Shown in pieces: positions 19,695-29,028 of a stretch of DNA of 64,000 nt. This stretch comes from Methylocystis sp. SC2 (GTDB lineage: Bacteria > Pseudomonadota > Alphaproteobacteria > Rhizobiales > Beijerinckiaceae). The notes beneath the pieces were generated by a model. The model had not been told where the DNA came from, ran no database searches, and was given only the letters and a program-made list of their open reading frames with translations. Both the position numbers and the translations under genes were made by a program. The stretch is taken from contig NC_018485.1 in NCBI RefSeq assembly GCF_000304315.1, positions 2,016,501-2,080,500 of the forward strand. The letters are read 5' to 3'. Within the stretch, counting starts at the first letter, position 1. Every line of letters begins with the position of its first letter.

Positions 19695-20455
19695 TCGGCG
19701 GCCTCCATGCTTTCCTCGCCGGCGATTTCACCGGCGCGGACGGCCTGCATCGAGAGACGCGCGAGCCGCCGGCGCAGGATTTCATTGCGGATCGCCATGA
19801 TATGCAGCGTCGAAAACAGCAGCGTCGCGGCGAGCGCCATGACGATCAGCGGCCACAGCATCGAGCCCGATATCGCCGGTCCGTCGATGCGGAACACCGA
19901 GGCCGGCTGGTGCAGCGTGTTCCACCAATCGACCGAATATTTGATGATCGGGATGTCGATGGCGCCGACGAGCGTCATGATCGCCGCGATGCGCGCGCCG
20001 CGCGGCGTGTCGTCCATCGTCTGCCTGACGGCGATCAGACCGAGATAGAGAAGAAAAAGAACCAGCATCGAGGTGAGGCGCGCGTCCCACACCCAGAACG
20101 TCCCCCACATCGGCTTGCCCCAAAGCGAGCCGGTGACGAGGCAGATGAAGGTGAAGGCGGCGCCGAGATTGGCGGCGGTCTTCTGCGCCGCGTCGGCAAG
20201 GGGATGACGCCACACCAGAACGCCGAGCGACGCCGAGGTCATCACGACATAGGCGAAGATCGCGAGCCAGGCGGATGGAACATGGATGTACATGATCCGC
20301 ACGGTCTCGCCCTGCTGATAATCGGGCGGCGCGGTGAAAGCGCCGTAGAGCCCGATCGCGAGCAGAAGCGCCGTGGCGCTTGAGAGCCACGGCAACGCGC
20401 GTTCCGCGAAACGCAGAAAGCGCGTTGGATTGGCGTAAGTGGACAGAAAGCTCAT
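19691..20455 (-). CDS. ccmC: Haem exporter permease CcmC
   Basis: CcmC is the integral membrane protein that loads haem onto CcmE in system I cytochrome c maturation. The tryptophan-rich periplasmic signature WGKPMWGTFWVWDARLTS is present, with six hydrophobic segments and flanking conserved histidines (YIHVPSAW before it). The length of 254 residues is normal. It overlaps ccmD at its 3' end. The usual upstream partners ccmA and ccmB are absent; the gene 50 bp upstream is ctpA. Confidence 0.95.
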   Translation of the reverse strand: MSFLSTYANPTRFLRFAERALPWLSSATALLLAIGLYGAFTAPPDYQQGETVRIMYIHVPSAWLAIFAYVVMTSASLGVLVWRHPLADAAQKTAANLGAAFTFICLVTGSLWGKPMWGTFWVWDARLTSMLVLFLLYLGLIAVRQTMDDTPRGARIAAIMTLVGAIDIPIIKYSVDWWNTLHQPASVFRIDGPAISGSMLWPLIVMALAATLLFSTLHIMAIRNEILRRRLARLSMQAVRAGEIAGEESMEAAE

Positions 20456-20504
20456 CGACCGCCGGAAACTCCCGCCGACCGTCTAAGCCGCACGGCCATC
20501 AGCG

Positions 20505-21869
20505 TCAATTGGCGGCTTTGGACGGCGGCTTGGTCGTGTCCTTGGCGACCTCCTTGGTCTGGTCGGCGAGGATTTGCGCCCTCGGCTTGCCGTGCAGAAG
20601 TTCGACCGCCGCGTTGAGCTGCTTGTCCTTCGTCTCATCCGGCGGCACATAGGCCTGCGAGCCGGTCTTTTCCTCGTCGCCAGTCTTGAGATGGCCCTTG
20701 AGCGAGGCTTCGCCCTTGGTGTCGTCCTTGCCTTTGAGTTCGTCCGGCACGTCCTGCAGGATGATCATGTCGGGATCGATGCCCTTGGCCTGGATCGTGC
20801 GGCCGGACGGCGTGTAGTAGCGCGCCGTCGTCAGCCGCAGCGCGCCGCTGGAGCCGCCCAGCGGGATAATCGTCTGCACCGAGCCCTTGCCGAAGGAGCG
20901 CGTCCCGATCAGCGTCGCGCGCTTGTGATCCTGCAAGGCGCCGGCGACGATTTCGGACGCCGAGGCCGAACCGCCGTTGATCAGCACGACGACGGGCTTG
21001 CCCTTTGACAGATCGCCGGAGCCGCGCGCGTTGTAGCGCTGGGTTTCATCGGCGTTGCGGCCGCGCGTCGACACGATTTCGCCCTTGTCAATGAAGGAGT
21101 TGACGACCTGAATGGACTGGTCCAGCAGGCCGCCCGGATTGTTGCGCAGATCGAGGATGTAGCCTTTGAACTTGTCCGCCGGGATCTCCTGCTGCGCCTT
21201 GGCCATGGCGTTGCGCAGGCCCTCCGCCGTCTCCTCGTTGAACTGCGAAATGCGGATATAGGCGATGTCGTCGCCCTGTTTGCGCGAGCGCACGGATTTG
21301 ATGTGGATCTCGGCGCGGACGAGTTTGACCTCGACCTTGTCCTTGTTCTTGCCGCGGAACAGCGTCAGCTTAACCGGCGTGTTGATCGCGCCGCGCATTT
21401 TGTCGACGGCCTGATTGAGGGTCATGCCCTGCACGGTCTCGTCGTCGATGGCCCCGATGAGATCGCCGGACATGATCCCGGCGCGCGACGCCGGCGTGTC
21501 GTCGATCGGCGTGACGACCTTCACCAGTCCGTCTTCCTGCGTGACCTCGATGCCGAGGCCGCCGAATTTGCCCTCGGTCTGCGTCCGCATATCCTTGAAC
21601 GCCTTGGCGTCAAGGTAGCTCGAATGCGGATCGAGCGAGGTCAGCATGCCGTTGATGGCGTTTTCGACGAGCTTCTGCTCATCGGGCTTCTCGACATAGT
21701 CGGCGCGCACCTTGTCGAACACGTCGCCGAACAGGCTGAGATTCTTGTAGGTGTCTGCGGAAGCGGCTTGAGCCGGAGCGCCGATGACGGCGCGCGCCTG
21801 CTGGCCAAGCGTGGCGCATCCCGCTCCAATTGCAATTCCTGTGGCGATAAGGGCTGTTTTGCGAATCAT
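20505..21869 (-). CDS. ctpA: C-terminal processing peptidase CtpA (S41 family)
   Basis: A periplasmic Ser-Lys protease that trims C termini and, in several Gram-negatives, controls peptidoglycan hydrolases. An N-terminal signal segment (MIRKTALIATGIAIGAGCAT) is followed by a PDZ domain around GGLGIEVTQEDGLVKVV and the peptidase domain. The nucleophile is in GGSASASEIVAGAL (Ser at about residue 303) and the general base is the lysine of GTRSFGKGSVQ, 25 residues later, as in Prc. It is 454 residues from the ATG at 21869, chosen because AAGG precedes it and the lipobox-like segment follows. That ATG overlaps the TGA of the EnvC-like gene (ATGA), showing coupling. The C-terminal tail is charged and low in complexity. 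Confidence 0.94.
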   Translation of the reverse strand: MIRKTALIATGIAIGAGCATLGQQARAVIGAPAQAASADTYKNLSLFGDVFDKVRADYVEKPDEQKLVENAINGMLTSLDPHSSYLDAKAFKDMRTQTEGKFGGLGIEVTQEDGLVKVVTPIDDTPASRAGIMSGDLIGAIDDETVQGMTLNQAVDKMRGAINTPVKLTLFRGKNKDKVEVKLVRAEIHIKSVRSRKQGDDIAYIRISQFNEETAEGLRNAMAKAQQEIPADKFKGYILDLRNNPGGLLDQSIQVVNSFIDKGEIVSTRGRNADETQRYNARGSGDLSKGKPVVVLINGGSASASEIVAGALQDHKRATLIGTRSFGKGSVQTIIPLGGSSGALRLTTARYYTPSGRTIQAKGIDPDMIILQDVPDELKGKDDTKGEASLKGHLKTGDEEKTGSQAYVPPDETKDKQLNAAVELLHGKPRAQILADQTKEVAKDTTKPPSKAAN

Positions 21870-23218
21870 CCGCCGACCTTCCGACTGTCTGACTTTGCCC
21901 ACCATGGGCCCGAGTCGATTGACGCTCCGTCCTTGCGGAACTCAACATAAAGAATGGGTTGTTTCGCGCCGATTGCGATGGTCGCCGCGGTTTGCGCGGC
22001 TCCGTCTCCCATGCTGGCAACCGGCTCACCTGCGAGAACGAACTGTCCCACGTTCACATTGGTGCGACTCATGCCGGCCAGGACCACATAATAACCGCCG
22101 CCGGCGTTAATGATCAAGAGTTGTCCATAACTTCGGTAAGGCCCTGAAAAAGCGATCCATCCGTCGCAAGGAGCGATAACGACGCCGTTTTCGCGCGCCG
22201 CGATCGACAGGCCCTTCTCCTTCCCTCCAGATCCGTCGGGCGCGCCGAAACGCCGCACGACCGGTCCCGCCGCCGGCGTGGGCAGACGGCCTTTAAGATC
22301 GATGAAGGCGACGGCGGGCGCAAGCCGCGCCGGATCCTTGAACGGCGCAGACAACGCTTTGAGCCGCTCCCGCTCGGAAAGCCTTGCTTGAGCTTGGGCC
22401 CGCTCGTCGTCGGCCTTGCGCGCCGCCTCCGCGGCGCGTCGCGCCGCCGCGCTGTCCGCCTCCATGCGCGAGATCAAATCCTTGAGGCTCGTGGCGCGCT
22501 GCGCCAGCGTGCGCGCGCGCTCCGTCTCCGCCTGCAAGGCGCTCTGCGCAGAGGAAAGCGCGTCCTGACGTTCGGCGATCATCGGCGCGAGCCTTTCGCG
22601 CTGAGCGCTGAGACTCGCTTGCTGCTCCGCGAGGCGTTCCCGCTCGCGCCGAACGCCATCGCGCAGCTGCTCAAGTTCCGAAAGATCGCGCTGCAGCTGG
22701 CGCGCTTCGGCGCGCATCTGCGGCAACAGGGCGCCGAGCGCGAGCGACGCCCGGACCGCCTCGAGAATCTCGTTCGGGCGCGCGATCAGCGCCGGCGGCG
22801 GCTTCCGGCCCATCCGCTGCAGGACGGTGAGAATCTCCATGATCAATCCGCGGCGGCTCTCGAGCGAAGCGACGACCGTGCGCTCGTTCTCGGTAAGCGT
22901 TGAAAGCCGCGCTTCGATTTCAGCCGCGCGCCCTTCCGTCTCCTGCAGCCGCAGCGTCGCTTCGATGAGCGCGCCATTCAGCCTTTCGCGCGCCGCGGCG
23001 TGATCGACAAGCTGCTCTTCGAGCCGACGCGCGCGCTCCTGGGCGGCGCCCATCGTGTCCTCGACGCCGCGCAATTCTTGTTGCCTTGACGAAATGTCTT
23101 TTGCGTCCGGACCTTTTTGTTCGGCTTGGGCGGTAAAAGCGAAAGAAATCGCAAAGAGCGCCGCAGAGATGAGCCCGCGCTCGGTGGCTTCGTTACCCGC
23201 CATGCTCGAAACGCTCAT
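21866..23218 (-). CDS. EnvC-like murein hydrolase activator (LytM domain)
   Basis: A secreted protein of about 450 residues: signal peptide (GLISAALFAISFAFTAQA), a long coiled coil from roughly residue 45 to 280, and a C-terminal LytM/M23 domain. The LytM part aligns to EnvC (KGLSIAARENGVVIAPCDGW, then FSGPYRSYGQLLIIN and LYVEFRKDG). The zinc ligands of active M23 peptidases are missing, with no H-x-G-x-D and no H-x-H, so it probably activates amidases rather than cutting peptidoglycan itself. Several start codons are possible between 23203 and 23236; 23218 is a compromise. It overlaps the end of the glgX-malQ fusion upstream and ctpA downstream, placing it with ctpA as a cell-separation pair. 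Confidence 0.88.
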   Translation of the reverse strand: MSVSSMAGNEATERGLISAALFAISFAFTAQAEQKGPDAKDISSRQQELRGVEDTMGAAQERARRLEEQLVDHAAARERLNGALIEATLRLQETEGRAAEIEARLSTLTENERTVVASLESRRGLIMEILTVLQRMGRKPPPALIARPNEILEAVRASLALGALLPQMRAEARQLQRDLSELEQLRDGVRRERERLAEQQASLSAQRERLAPMIAERQDALSSAQSALQAETERARTLAQRATSLKDLISRMEADSAAARRAAEAARKADDERAQAQARLSERERLKALSAPFKDPARLAPAVAFIDLKGRLPTPAAGPVVRRFGAPDGSGGKEKGLSIAARENGVVIAPCDGWIAFSGPYRSYGQLLIINAGGGYYVVLAGMSRTNVNVGQFVLAGEPVASMGDGAAQTAATIAIGAKQPILYVEFRKDGASIDSGPWWAKSDSRKVGG

Positions 23219-26200
23219 GTCCGTCCGCGGCATCAATTTCGCCCGGAGGCCGATATGCGCCCGGAATCGCGTCCAGATTGCGGCAAAGCCCGGCGAGGAT
23301 CGCGCGCGCGCGGCGCGAATCGACGAGCGCGTCGATCGATTCTGGAAGTCTGCGTCGCCAGTTCAAGCGTTCGCGATCGGTGCCGGGCAAATTGATCGCA
23401 AGCGTTTCCCCTGCAAGGTCATCGAGTTGCGCCATGGCGAGCAAGGACGGCGCGCGCGCGATGAACGCATGAAGCGCCTGCGCCAATGAATCGTCGAAGC
23501 GATTCGACGGCTGGCGCGCGTCATCAATGAGCGCCTGCGCGCGAAGCGCTTCGAGGAGCGCGTTTTTTTCCGCGCGCCGGGCGGCGCGGGCGGCGTCAGC
23601 CGCCTGGGCCGTCAGCAGACCTAACGCTTCCCGTTCGGCGATGTCCGCCGCCGCCCACCAACCTTCGAGCGTCGGCAGATCATGCGTCGAGGCGCAGGCC
23701 ATGGCTTTCCGGGGATAGAACGCCGGCGGCGCGAAGCCCTCGCCCGAACGTTCGAACCAAAGAACCCGGTAGCTCAGCACGTCGGCGCGTTCGATGCGCT
23801 CGCGGAAGCCCCAGGGCGCCGTGCCGAGATCTTCGCCGACGACGATGCATTGCGCGCGTCGGCTTTCGAGCGCGAGCTGACCCAGCAAGGTCTCGAACGG
23901 ATAGTTAAGATAGGCGCCGGCCGCAGGCCTTTCGCCGTCCGGAACGACGAAAAGCCGCGCGAGACCCATGACATGGTCGATGCGCAGCGCGCCCGCGTGG
24001 CGCATGTTGGCGCGCAGCAGCTCCGCGAAACCGGCGCCGCCGCTTTTTTCCATTGCGATCGGATCTGGCGGCGGCAAGCCCCAATTCTGGCCCTCCCGAC
24101 TGAAGGCGTCGGGCGGCGCGCCGATCGAGAAGCCGTCCACGAAAGACCCCGCGCGGCTCCAGCTCTCGGCGCCGTCGGGCGCCGCGCCGATGGCGAGGTC
24201 GCGGCAGAAGCCAAGCGACAGTCCCGCCGCGCGCGCCTCCTGCGCGGCATGGGCGAATTGCGCATCGGCGAGCCATTGCAGAAACTGATGGAATTGGATG
24301 CGCGTCGCATGTTCGTTCGAGAAGGCGCTCAGCGCCGAATCGCGCGCATCGCGCAGCTCCTGCGGCCACGTCCGCCGGCTTTGGCCGTTGCGCGCTTCGC
24401 TGATCGCTTCGAAGAGGCAGAAGCGCGCCAGCGCGGCGCCGTCTCGCGCGATAAAGCGCTGAAACGATGCGGCGGGCGCGGCGTCAGGCTGGCGGCGCGA
24501 GAGATCAAGGAAGACTGCGAAAGCGCGTTCGAGCGCCGCCATTTTCAGCGCATGCACGCCGGGATAGTCGACATGCGCGGCGGCGCCGAGAGCCGCCGCG
24601 GTGTTGTGTTCGAAATCAATCGACGCGCCGAGCATGCGTCCCAGTTCCGCGAGGTCAATATAGAGCGGATCGAGGAAACGCCGGTCGGACGGATAATACG
24701 GGCTGGCGCGGGTGCGATCTTGCGCAAACAGCGCGTGCAGCGGATTGATCGCGATAAGCGCGGCGCCCGCTTTCGCGCCGACGCGCGCGAGCTCCGCGAG
24801 CGTCGAAAAGTCGCCGATGCCCTGATCGCCCTCGCGGCGAACGGAGTAAAGCTGCGCGGAGAGGCCGACGTCGCGGCGCGCGTCGTCGGGCAAGTAGCAG
24901 CGCGCGGGCGCGACGGTGAGCGCGCAGGCCTCGCCGCTCTCGAGCGCCAAATGATGGCGGCCGATCGGCAGCGGCGGCAGCCGCGCCTCGACGCCGTCGC
25001 AGCCGCGTCCGTCCGTTCCGCGCCATGTGACCGGCGCGGCGTTTTCCGCGCGCAGCGCGACGCGCGATTGGCTTCCGTCTTCCTGCGTGACGACGATCCA
25101 GCCTGGCGTGCGTCCGTCGCACGCGGCGAGCCGCAGCGTCCACGGCGCGCCCTCCTGCGCCGACAGACTGGCCGGCAACGCGCGTCTGTCGCGGAACTCC
25201 GAAAGCCGCGCGAGACTCTCGCGCGCGTCATCGAGCGTGTTTGCCGGAAAGCCGAGCTGCGCCAATAGCGCGCAGATCGTCTCGCGAGGCGCGTCGTGCA
25301 GCGCGCCGTCGACGTCGCGCCATCGCCTTTCGACGCCTGTCGCCTCGGCGAGACGCGAGAGAATCTCTTCCGAAGCAGGCGCAATAGACCGGCGCAATGC
25401 GCCCCTTTCCTCGACGAGAAGCGCGACGGAGCGCGGCGCGACCGAAACGCTTTCTTCAACGTCTTCGCTCGCGTTCGCCTTCGCCGAATTGAACGCCCAT
25501 CTCCAATCGTGATTGTCGCGAGCGGGCGGCGGCCGCATGATGATCTCGTCAGCGCCGCCATGCAGAATGACGAGGACGCGATCGTCCTCGGCGTAAAGCG
25601 CGACGACAAGCGTTCGCGCCTCGTCGTCGCGCCAGTCGTCTTCGCGCATCGGCGCGCCGTCAGGACGCAGCCATTCGACGTCCGGGATGAGCGTCGCGTC
25701 ATGCGGCTCGGAGTCGAGAAAGCGGTCTTCCCGCAAAGCCGGACGCCGTTTGCGCAGCGCGATCAGTTTCGCCGTCGTCTCGATCAGTTCGTCGTCGGCT
25801 TGCGGCCATTCGATCCAGGAAAGCGCGTTGTCCTGCGCATAGACGTTATTGTTGCCGGACTGGGTCTTGCCGAGCTCCGAGCCCATCGCGAGCATCGGCG
25901 TTCCGCGCGAGAAAAGCAGAGTCGCGAGCAGATTGCGCGCATCCCGCGCGCGCGCCGCATGGATCGCGGCGTCTTCGCTCTCGCCTTCGACGCCATTGTT
26001 CCAGGAAAGATTGTGGTTCGAGCCGTCGCGGTTGTCTTCGCCATTCGCTTCATTGTGCTTATGCGCGTAAGAGACGAGGTCACGCAACGTGAAGCCGTCA
26101 TGCGCCGTGATGAAATTGACGCTGCGCGAGGGGCGCCTGCGCGCAAACATGTCCTGCGAACCGGCGAAGCGCGTCGCGAGTTCGGCGACGCCGCAGGAGT

Positions 26201-27413
26201 CGCCGCGCCAGAAGCCGCGCGCGCCGTCGCGATAGCGATCGTTCCATTCAGCGAAAGGCTCGGGGAACTCGCCGAGCCGATAGCCGCCTGGGCCCATGTC
26301 CCAGGGCTCGGCGATGAGCTTTAAGTCCCGCAGCACGGGGTCTTGCAGGATCGTAGAAAGAAATGGCGCGTCACGATCAAATCCAGAGTGAGCGCGCGCG
26401 AGCGTCGTCGCCAGATCGAAGCGAAAGCCGTCGACGCCGCCATAGAGCGCCCAGGCGCGCAGCGCATCCATGATGAGCCGCACGACAGGGCGGCGGTCGC
26501 AGGCGAGCACATTGCCGCAGGCCGAGTCATTGACGTAGCGCGCGGGATCGTCGGCAAGGCGGTAATAGCTGGCGTTGTCCAGTCCGCGAAAGGAGACGGT
26601 CGGACCGAATTCGTCGCTTTCGCCGGTATGGTTGAACACGACGTCGAGAATGATTTCGAAGCCAGCGTCGTGAAGCCTAGCGACGGCTTCCCGAACGTCG
26701 CGCCAGCCGCCCGGCGCAAGACGCGGATCGGGCGCCATCATGGCGATCGGATTGTAACCCCAATAGTCGGAGAGCCCGAGCGGCGGCAGATGGCGCTCGT
26801 CGATCCATGCGGCGGAGGGCAAAAGCTCCAGCGTCGTCACGCCGAGCCGCTTCAGATGCGCGATCGCAGCGTCATGCGCGAGACCGGCGAAGGTCCCGCG
26901 CATCTCTTGCGGAATGTCAGGATGCGTCGCGGTGAATCCCTTGACGTGAAGCTCATAGATGACCGTATCGCGCCAGGGATGCTTCGGCCGCGTCGCCTCC
27001 GCCGGGACCGGCTTCGTGACAATCGCTTTCGGCAGATGCGCGGCGCTGTCGACGCGCGCCGCCTCGCCATAGGCGAAAAGCGACGGATGCAGCGCGAAAG
27101 GGCGATCCAGCGCCAGCGCGTAAGGATCGACAAGCAGTTTCGCCGGATTGAAGCGTTGGCCCGCCTCCGGAGCATCGGGTCCGTAAGCGCGAAAGCCATA
27201 GCGCTGGCCTTCTTTGAGGCCCTCGATGTGGCCGTGAAAAACGTCGCCGCTGCGCGCCGGCAATCTTATGCGGGCGAACTCTTCATCGGCGTCATCGAAG
27301 AGACAGAGCTCGATCGCCGCGGCGTGCGCGGAAAACACCGCGACATTCGCGCCGCTCGTATCCGGCGCGACGCCGAGCGGCTCCGGCGCGCCGTCCGTGA
27401 GGCGGCCGATCAT
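23193..27413 (-). CDS. glgX: Bifunctional glycogen debranching enzyme GlgX / 4-alpha-glucanotransferase MalQ
   Basis: A single frame of 1406 residues joins two complete glycogen-degrading enzymes. Residues 1-670 are GlgX: an early-set domain and a GH13 barrel with catalytic D333 (GFRFDLATTLAR), E369 (LIAEPWD) and D439 (FITAHDG). Residues about 675-1406 are MalQ (GH77), with the nucleophile D1146 (LRIDHVMGLARLF), the acid E1194 (VVGEDLGT) and D1245 (ASTHDLPTLEGWW). GlgX removes the short branches left by phosphorylase, and MalQ disproportionates the released maltodextrins. The frame is open to 27602, but the upstream part is REP repeat sequence; the ATG at 27413 has GGGGAGG nearby and begins the normal GlgX N terminus. 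It follows glgA in the same direction. Confidence 0.93.
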   Translation of the reverse strand: MIGRLTDGAPEPLGVAPDTSGANVAVFSAHAAAIELCLFDDADEEFARIRLPARSGDVFHGHIEGLKEGQRYGFRAYGPDAPEAGQRFNPAKLLVDPYALALDRPFALHPSLFAYGEAARVDSAAHLPKAIVTKPVPAEATRPKHPWRDTVIYELHVKGFTATHPDIPQEMRGTFAGLAHDAAIAHLKRLGVTTLELLPSAAWIDERHLPPLGLSDYWGYNPIAMMAPDPRLAPGGWRDVREAVARLHDAGFEIILDVVFNHTGESDEFGPTVSFRGLDNASYYRLADDPARYVNDSACGNVLACDRRPVVRLIMDALRAWALYGGVDGFRFDLATTLARAHSGFDRDAPFLSTILQDPVLRDLKLIAEPWDMGPGGYRLGEFPEPFAEWNDRYRDGARGFWRGDSCGVAELATRFAGSQDMFARRRPSRSVNFITAHDGFTLRDLVSYAHKHNEANGEDNRDGSNHNLSWNNGVEGESEDAAIHAARARDARNLLATLLFSRGTPMLAMGSELGKTQSGNNNVYAQDNALSWIEWPQADDELIETTAKLIALRKRRPALREDRFLDSEPHDATLIPDVEWLRPDGAPMREDDWRDDEARTLVVALYAEDDRVLVILHGGADEIIMRPPPARDNHDWRWAFNSAKANASEDVEESVSVAPRSVALLVEERGALRRSIAPASEEILSRLAEATGVERRWRDVDGALHDAPRETICALLAQLGFPANTLDDARESLARLSEFRDRRALPASLSAQEGAPWTLRLAACDGRTPGWIVVTQEDGSQSRVALRAENAAPVTWRGTDGRGCDGVEARLPPLPIGRHHLALESGEACALTVAPARCYLPDDARRDVGLSAQLYSVRREGDQGIGDFSTLAELARVGAKAGAALIAINPLHALFAQDRTRASPYYPSDRRFLDPLYIDLAELGRMLGASIDFEHNTAAALGAAAHVDYPGVHALKMAALERAFAVFLDLSRRQPDAAPAASFQRFIARDGAALARFCLFEAISEARNGQSRRTWPQELRDARDSALSAFSNEHATRIQFHQFLQWLADAQFAHAAQEARAAGLSLGFCRDLAIGAAPDGAESWSRAGSFVDGFSIGAPPDAFSREGQNWGLPPPDPIAMEKSGGAGFAELLRANMRHAGALRIDHVMGLARLFVVPDGERPAAGAYLNYPFETLLGQLALESRRAQCIVVGEDLGTAPWGFRERIERADVLSYRVLWFERSGEGFAPPAFYPRKAMACASTHDLPTLEGWWAAADIAEREALGLLTAQAADAARAARRAEKNALLEALRAQALIDDARQPSNRFDDSLAQALHAFIARAPSLLAMAQLDDLAGETLAINLPGTDRERLNWRRRLPESIDALVDSRRARAILAGLCRNLDAIPGAYRPPGEIDAADGHERFEHGG

Positions 27414-27560
27414 GCCCCCTCCCCTACCCTCCCCCGCTGCGCTTCGCTTGCGGAAGAGGGAGGAAGACGCGGCGCAGGTCGCGAAACCCGCGCTACGCCA
27501 ATCGTTAGGGTTCCCTCTCCCGCGAAAGCGGGGGAGGGACAGGGAGGGGGCCTCGTCCCA
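27414..27560. repeat. REP-like repeats, CCCTCTCC family
   Basis: Sequence between glgX-malQ and glgA with arms CCCTCCCCCGCTGCG..GCGGAAGAGGGAGG and TTCCCTCTCCCGCG..CGGGGGAGGGA. It creates a false 63-codon extension of the glgX frame. The same family occurs at 4818, 32740 and 45255. Confidence 0.7.
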
Positions 27561-27567
27561 GCAACGA

Positions 27568-29028
27568 TCACGCTGACTGCGCGGCGGCGACCGCGTCCTC
27601 AAAAAGCTTCGCGTATCGGCGCGCCGGATTGCGCCAGGAGACGTCCGTTTTCATGCCGTTGATCTGAATCTTGCGCCATGCCGCCGCATCGCCAAACAGC
27701 CGTTCGGCATCGCGCAGCGCGATGGCGAGCGCTTCCGCAGTCGTCGGCGAAAATTGCAGGCCCGTCGCGACTCCCGCCTGCAGCGCCATTTCATTGGCGT
27801 CGATGATCGTATCTTTGAGCCCGCCGACGCGCGAAACGATCGGGACGGCGCCGTAGCGCAGCGCATAGAGCTGCGTCAGCCCGCAAGGCTCGAAGCGCGA
27901 GGGAACGAGAAAGCCGTCGGCGCCGGCCTGAACCATATGCGCGAGTTCTTCGCTATAGCCGATATGGACGCCGACTCGTCCAGGATGCGCCACCTCGGCG
28001 GCCGCAAATCCTTCTTCGAGCGTCTTGTCGCCGGCGCCGAGCAGCGCCAGTTGCGCGCGGCCGCGCATCAGCTGCGGCAAAACGTCAATCAGCAGATCAA
28101 GACCTTTTTGCCAAGAGAGGCGGCTGACGACGCCGATAAGGAAGGCGTCGGGATCGACGCGCAGTCGCAGACGTTGCTGCAAGGCCGCCTTGTTCCTGGC
28201 GCGCGACGGCAGACTCCAATGATCATACCGCGTTCCAAGATGCGCGTCGGTCGCCGGATCCCACGTCTCTTCATCGACGCCGTTCAATATGCCGCTCACG
28301 CGATCCGAGCGCGCCCGCAACAGGCCCTCAAGGCCCATGCCGAATTCCGGCGTCTCGATCTCGCGTGCATAGCTTGGCGACACTGTCGTGATGCGGTCGG
28401 CGAGTTGCAGGCCGGCCTTCAGAAAGCCGATCGCGCCGTAATATTCGACGCCGTCGATGTCGAACGCGCGCGGCGGCAGTCGTAACGGCGCCAGCAGCTC
28501 CTTGGAGAATTGTCCCTGGAAGGCGATGTTGTGGATGCTGACGACCGTCGCCGGCCGCGGCCGCTCCGCATAATGCATATAGGCCGGCGCAAGCGCCGCC
28601 TGCCAGTCATGCGCATGCACGACGTCCGGCGCAAATTCATCGAGCGCGCCGAGCCCGATCTGCGCGCCGGCCCAGGCGAGCGCCGCGAAGCGGAAGGCGT
28701 TGTCGGAATAATCGGCGCCGTCCGCTCCCGTATAGAGTCCGCCTTCGCGCGCATAAAGATGCGGCGCGATCAGCGTGTAGATGACAACGCCGTGATGGCG
28801 CGCCTCATGAATCCACGCCGGGCCGCCGAAGAGATCATCGAATTCAAGAACCGTTTCGCCGGCGCGCAGCGCGTCGAGAACGCCAGGATAGCCCGGAATG
28901 AGCGTGCGCAGCTCGATGTTTTCGGCGGCGAGCGCATGCGGCAGCGCGCCGACGACATCGGCGAGTCCGCCGGTCTTGACGAAAGGCGCCATTTCCGAAG
29001 CGACGGCCAGCGCGCGCAACACGCTCAT
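27568..29028 (-). CDS. glgA: Glycogen synthase (ADP-glucose)
   Basis: GlgA elongates alpha-1,4-glucan chains from ADP-glucose (GT5). The ADP-glucose-binding N terminus [16 protein letters not shown] is diagnostic; the C-terminal Rossmann domain shows [15 protein letters not shown] and the catalytic-region motif [18 protein letters not shown]. The length of 486 residues is normal. Its ATG overlaps the stop codon of glgC by 4 nt, so the two are translationally coupled in the order glgC-glgA. Confidence 0.97.
   Translation of the reverse strand: MSVLRALAVASEMAPFVKTGGLADVVGALPHALAAENIELRTLIPGYPGVLDALRAGETVLEFDDLFGGPAWIHEARHHGVVIYTLIAPHLYAREGGLYTGADGADYSDNAFRFAALAWAGAQIGLGALDEFAPDVVHAHDWQAALAPAYMHYAERPRPATVVSIHNIAFQGQFSKELLAPLRLPPRAFDIDGVEYYGAIGFLKAGLQLADRITTVSPSYAREIETPEFGMGLEGLLRARSDRVSGILNGVDEETWDPATDAHLGTRYDHWSLPSRARNKAALQQRLRLRVDPDAFLIGVVSRLSWQKGLDLLIDVLPQLMRGRAQLALLGAGDKTLEEGFAAAEVAHPGRVGVHIGYSEELAHMVQAGADGFLVPSRFEPCGLTQLYALRYGAVPIVSRVGGLKDTIIDANEMALQAGVATGLQFSPTTAEALAIALRDAERLFGDAAAWRKIQINGMKTDVSWRNPARRYAKLFEDAVAAAQSA

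Noticed and set aside
21866..22300. Active LytM endopeptidase in the EnvC-like protein
   Set aside because: The zinc-binding H-x-G-x-D and H-x-H residues are missing, so catalytic activity is not claimed.
27414..27602. 63-residue N-terminal extension of the GlgX-MalQ frame
   Set aside because: The DNA is REP repeat sequence and overlaps the end of glgA; the ATG at 27413 begins the normal GlgX N terminus.
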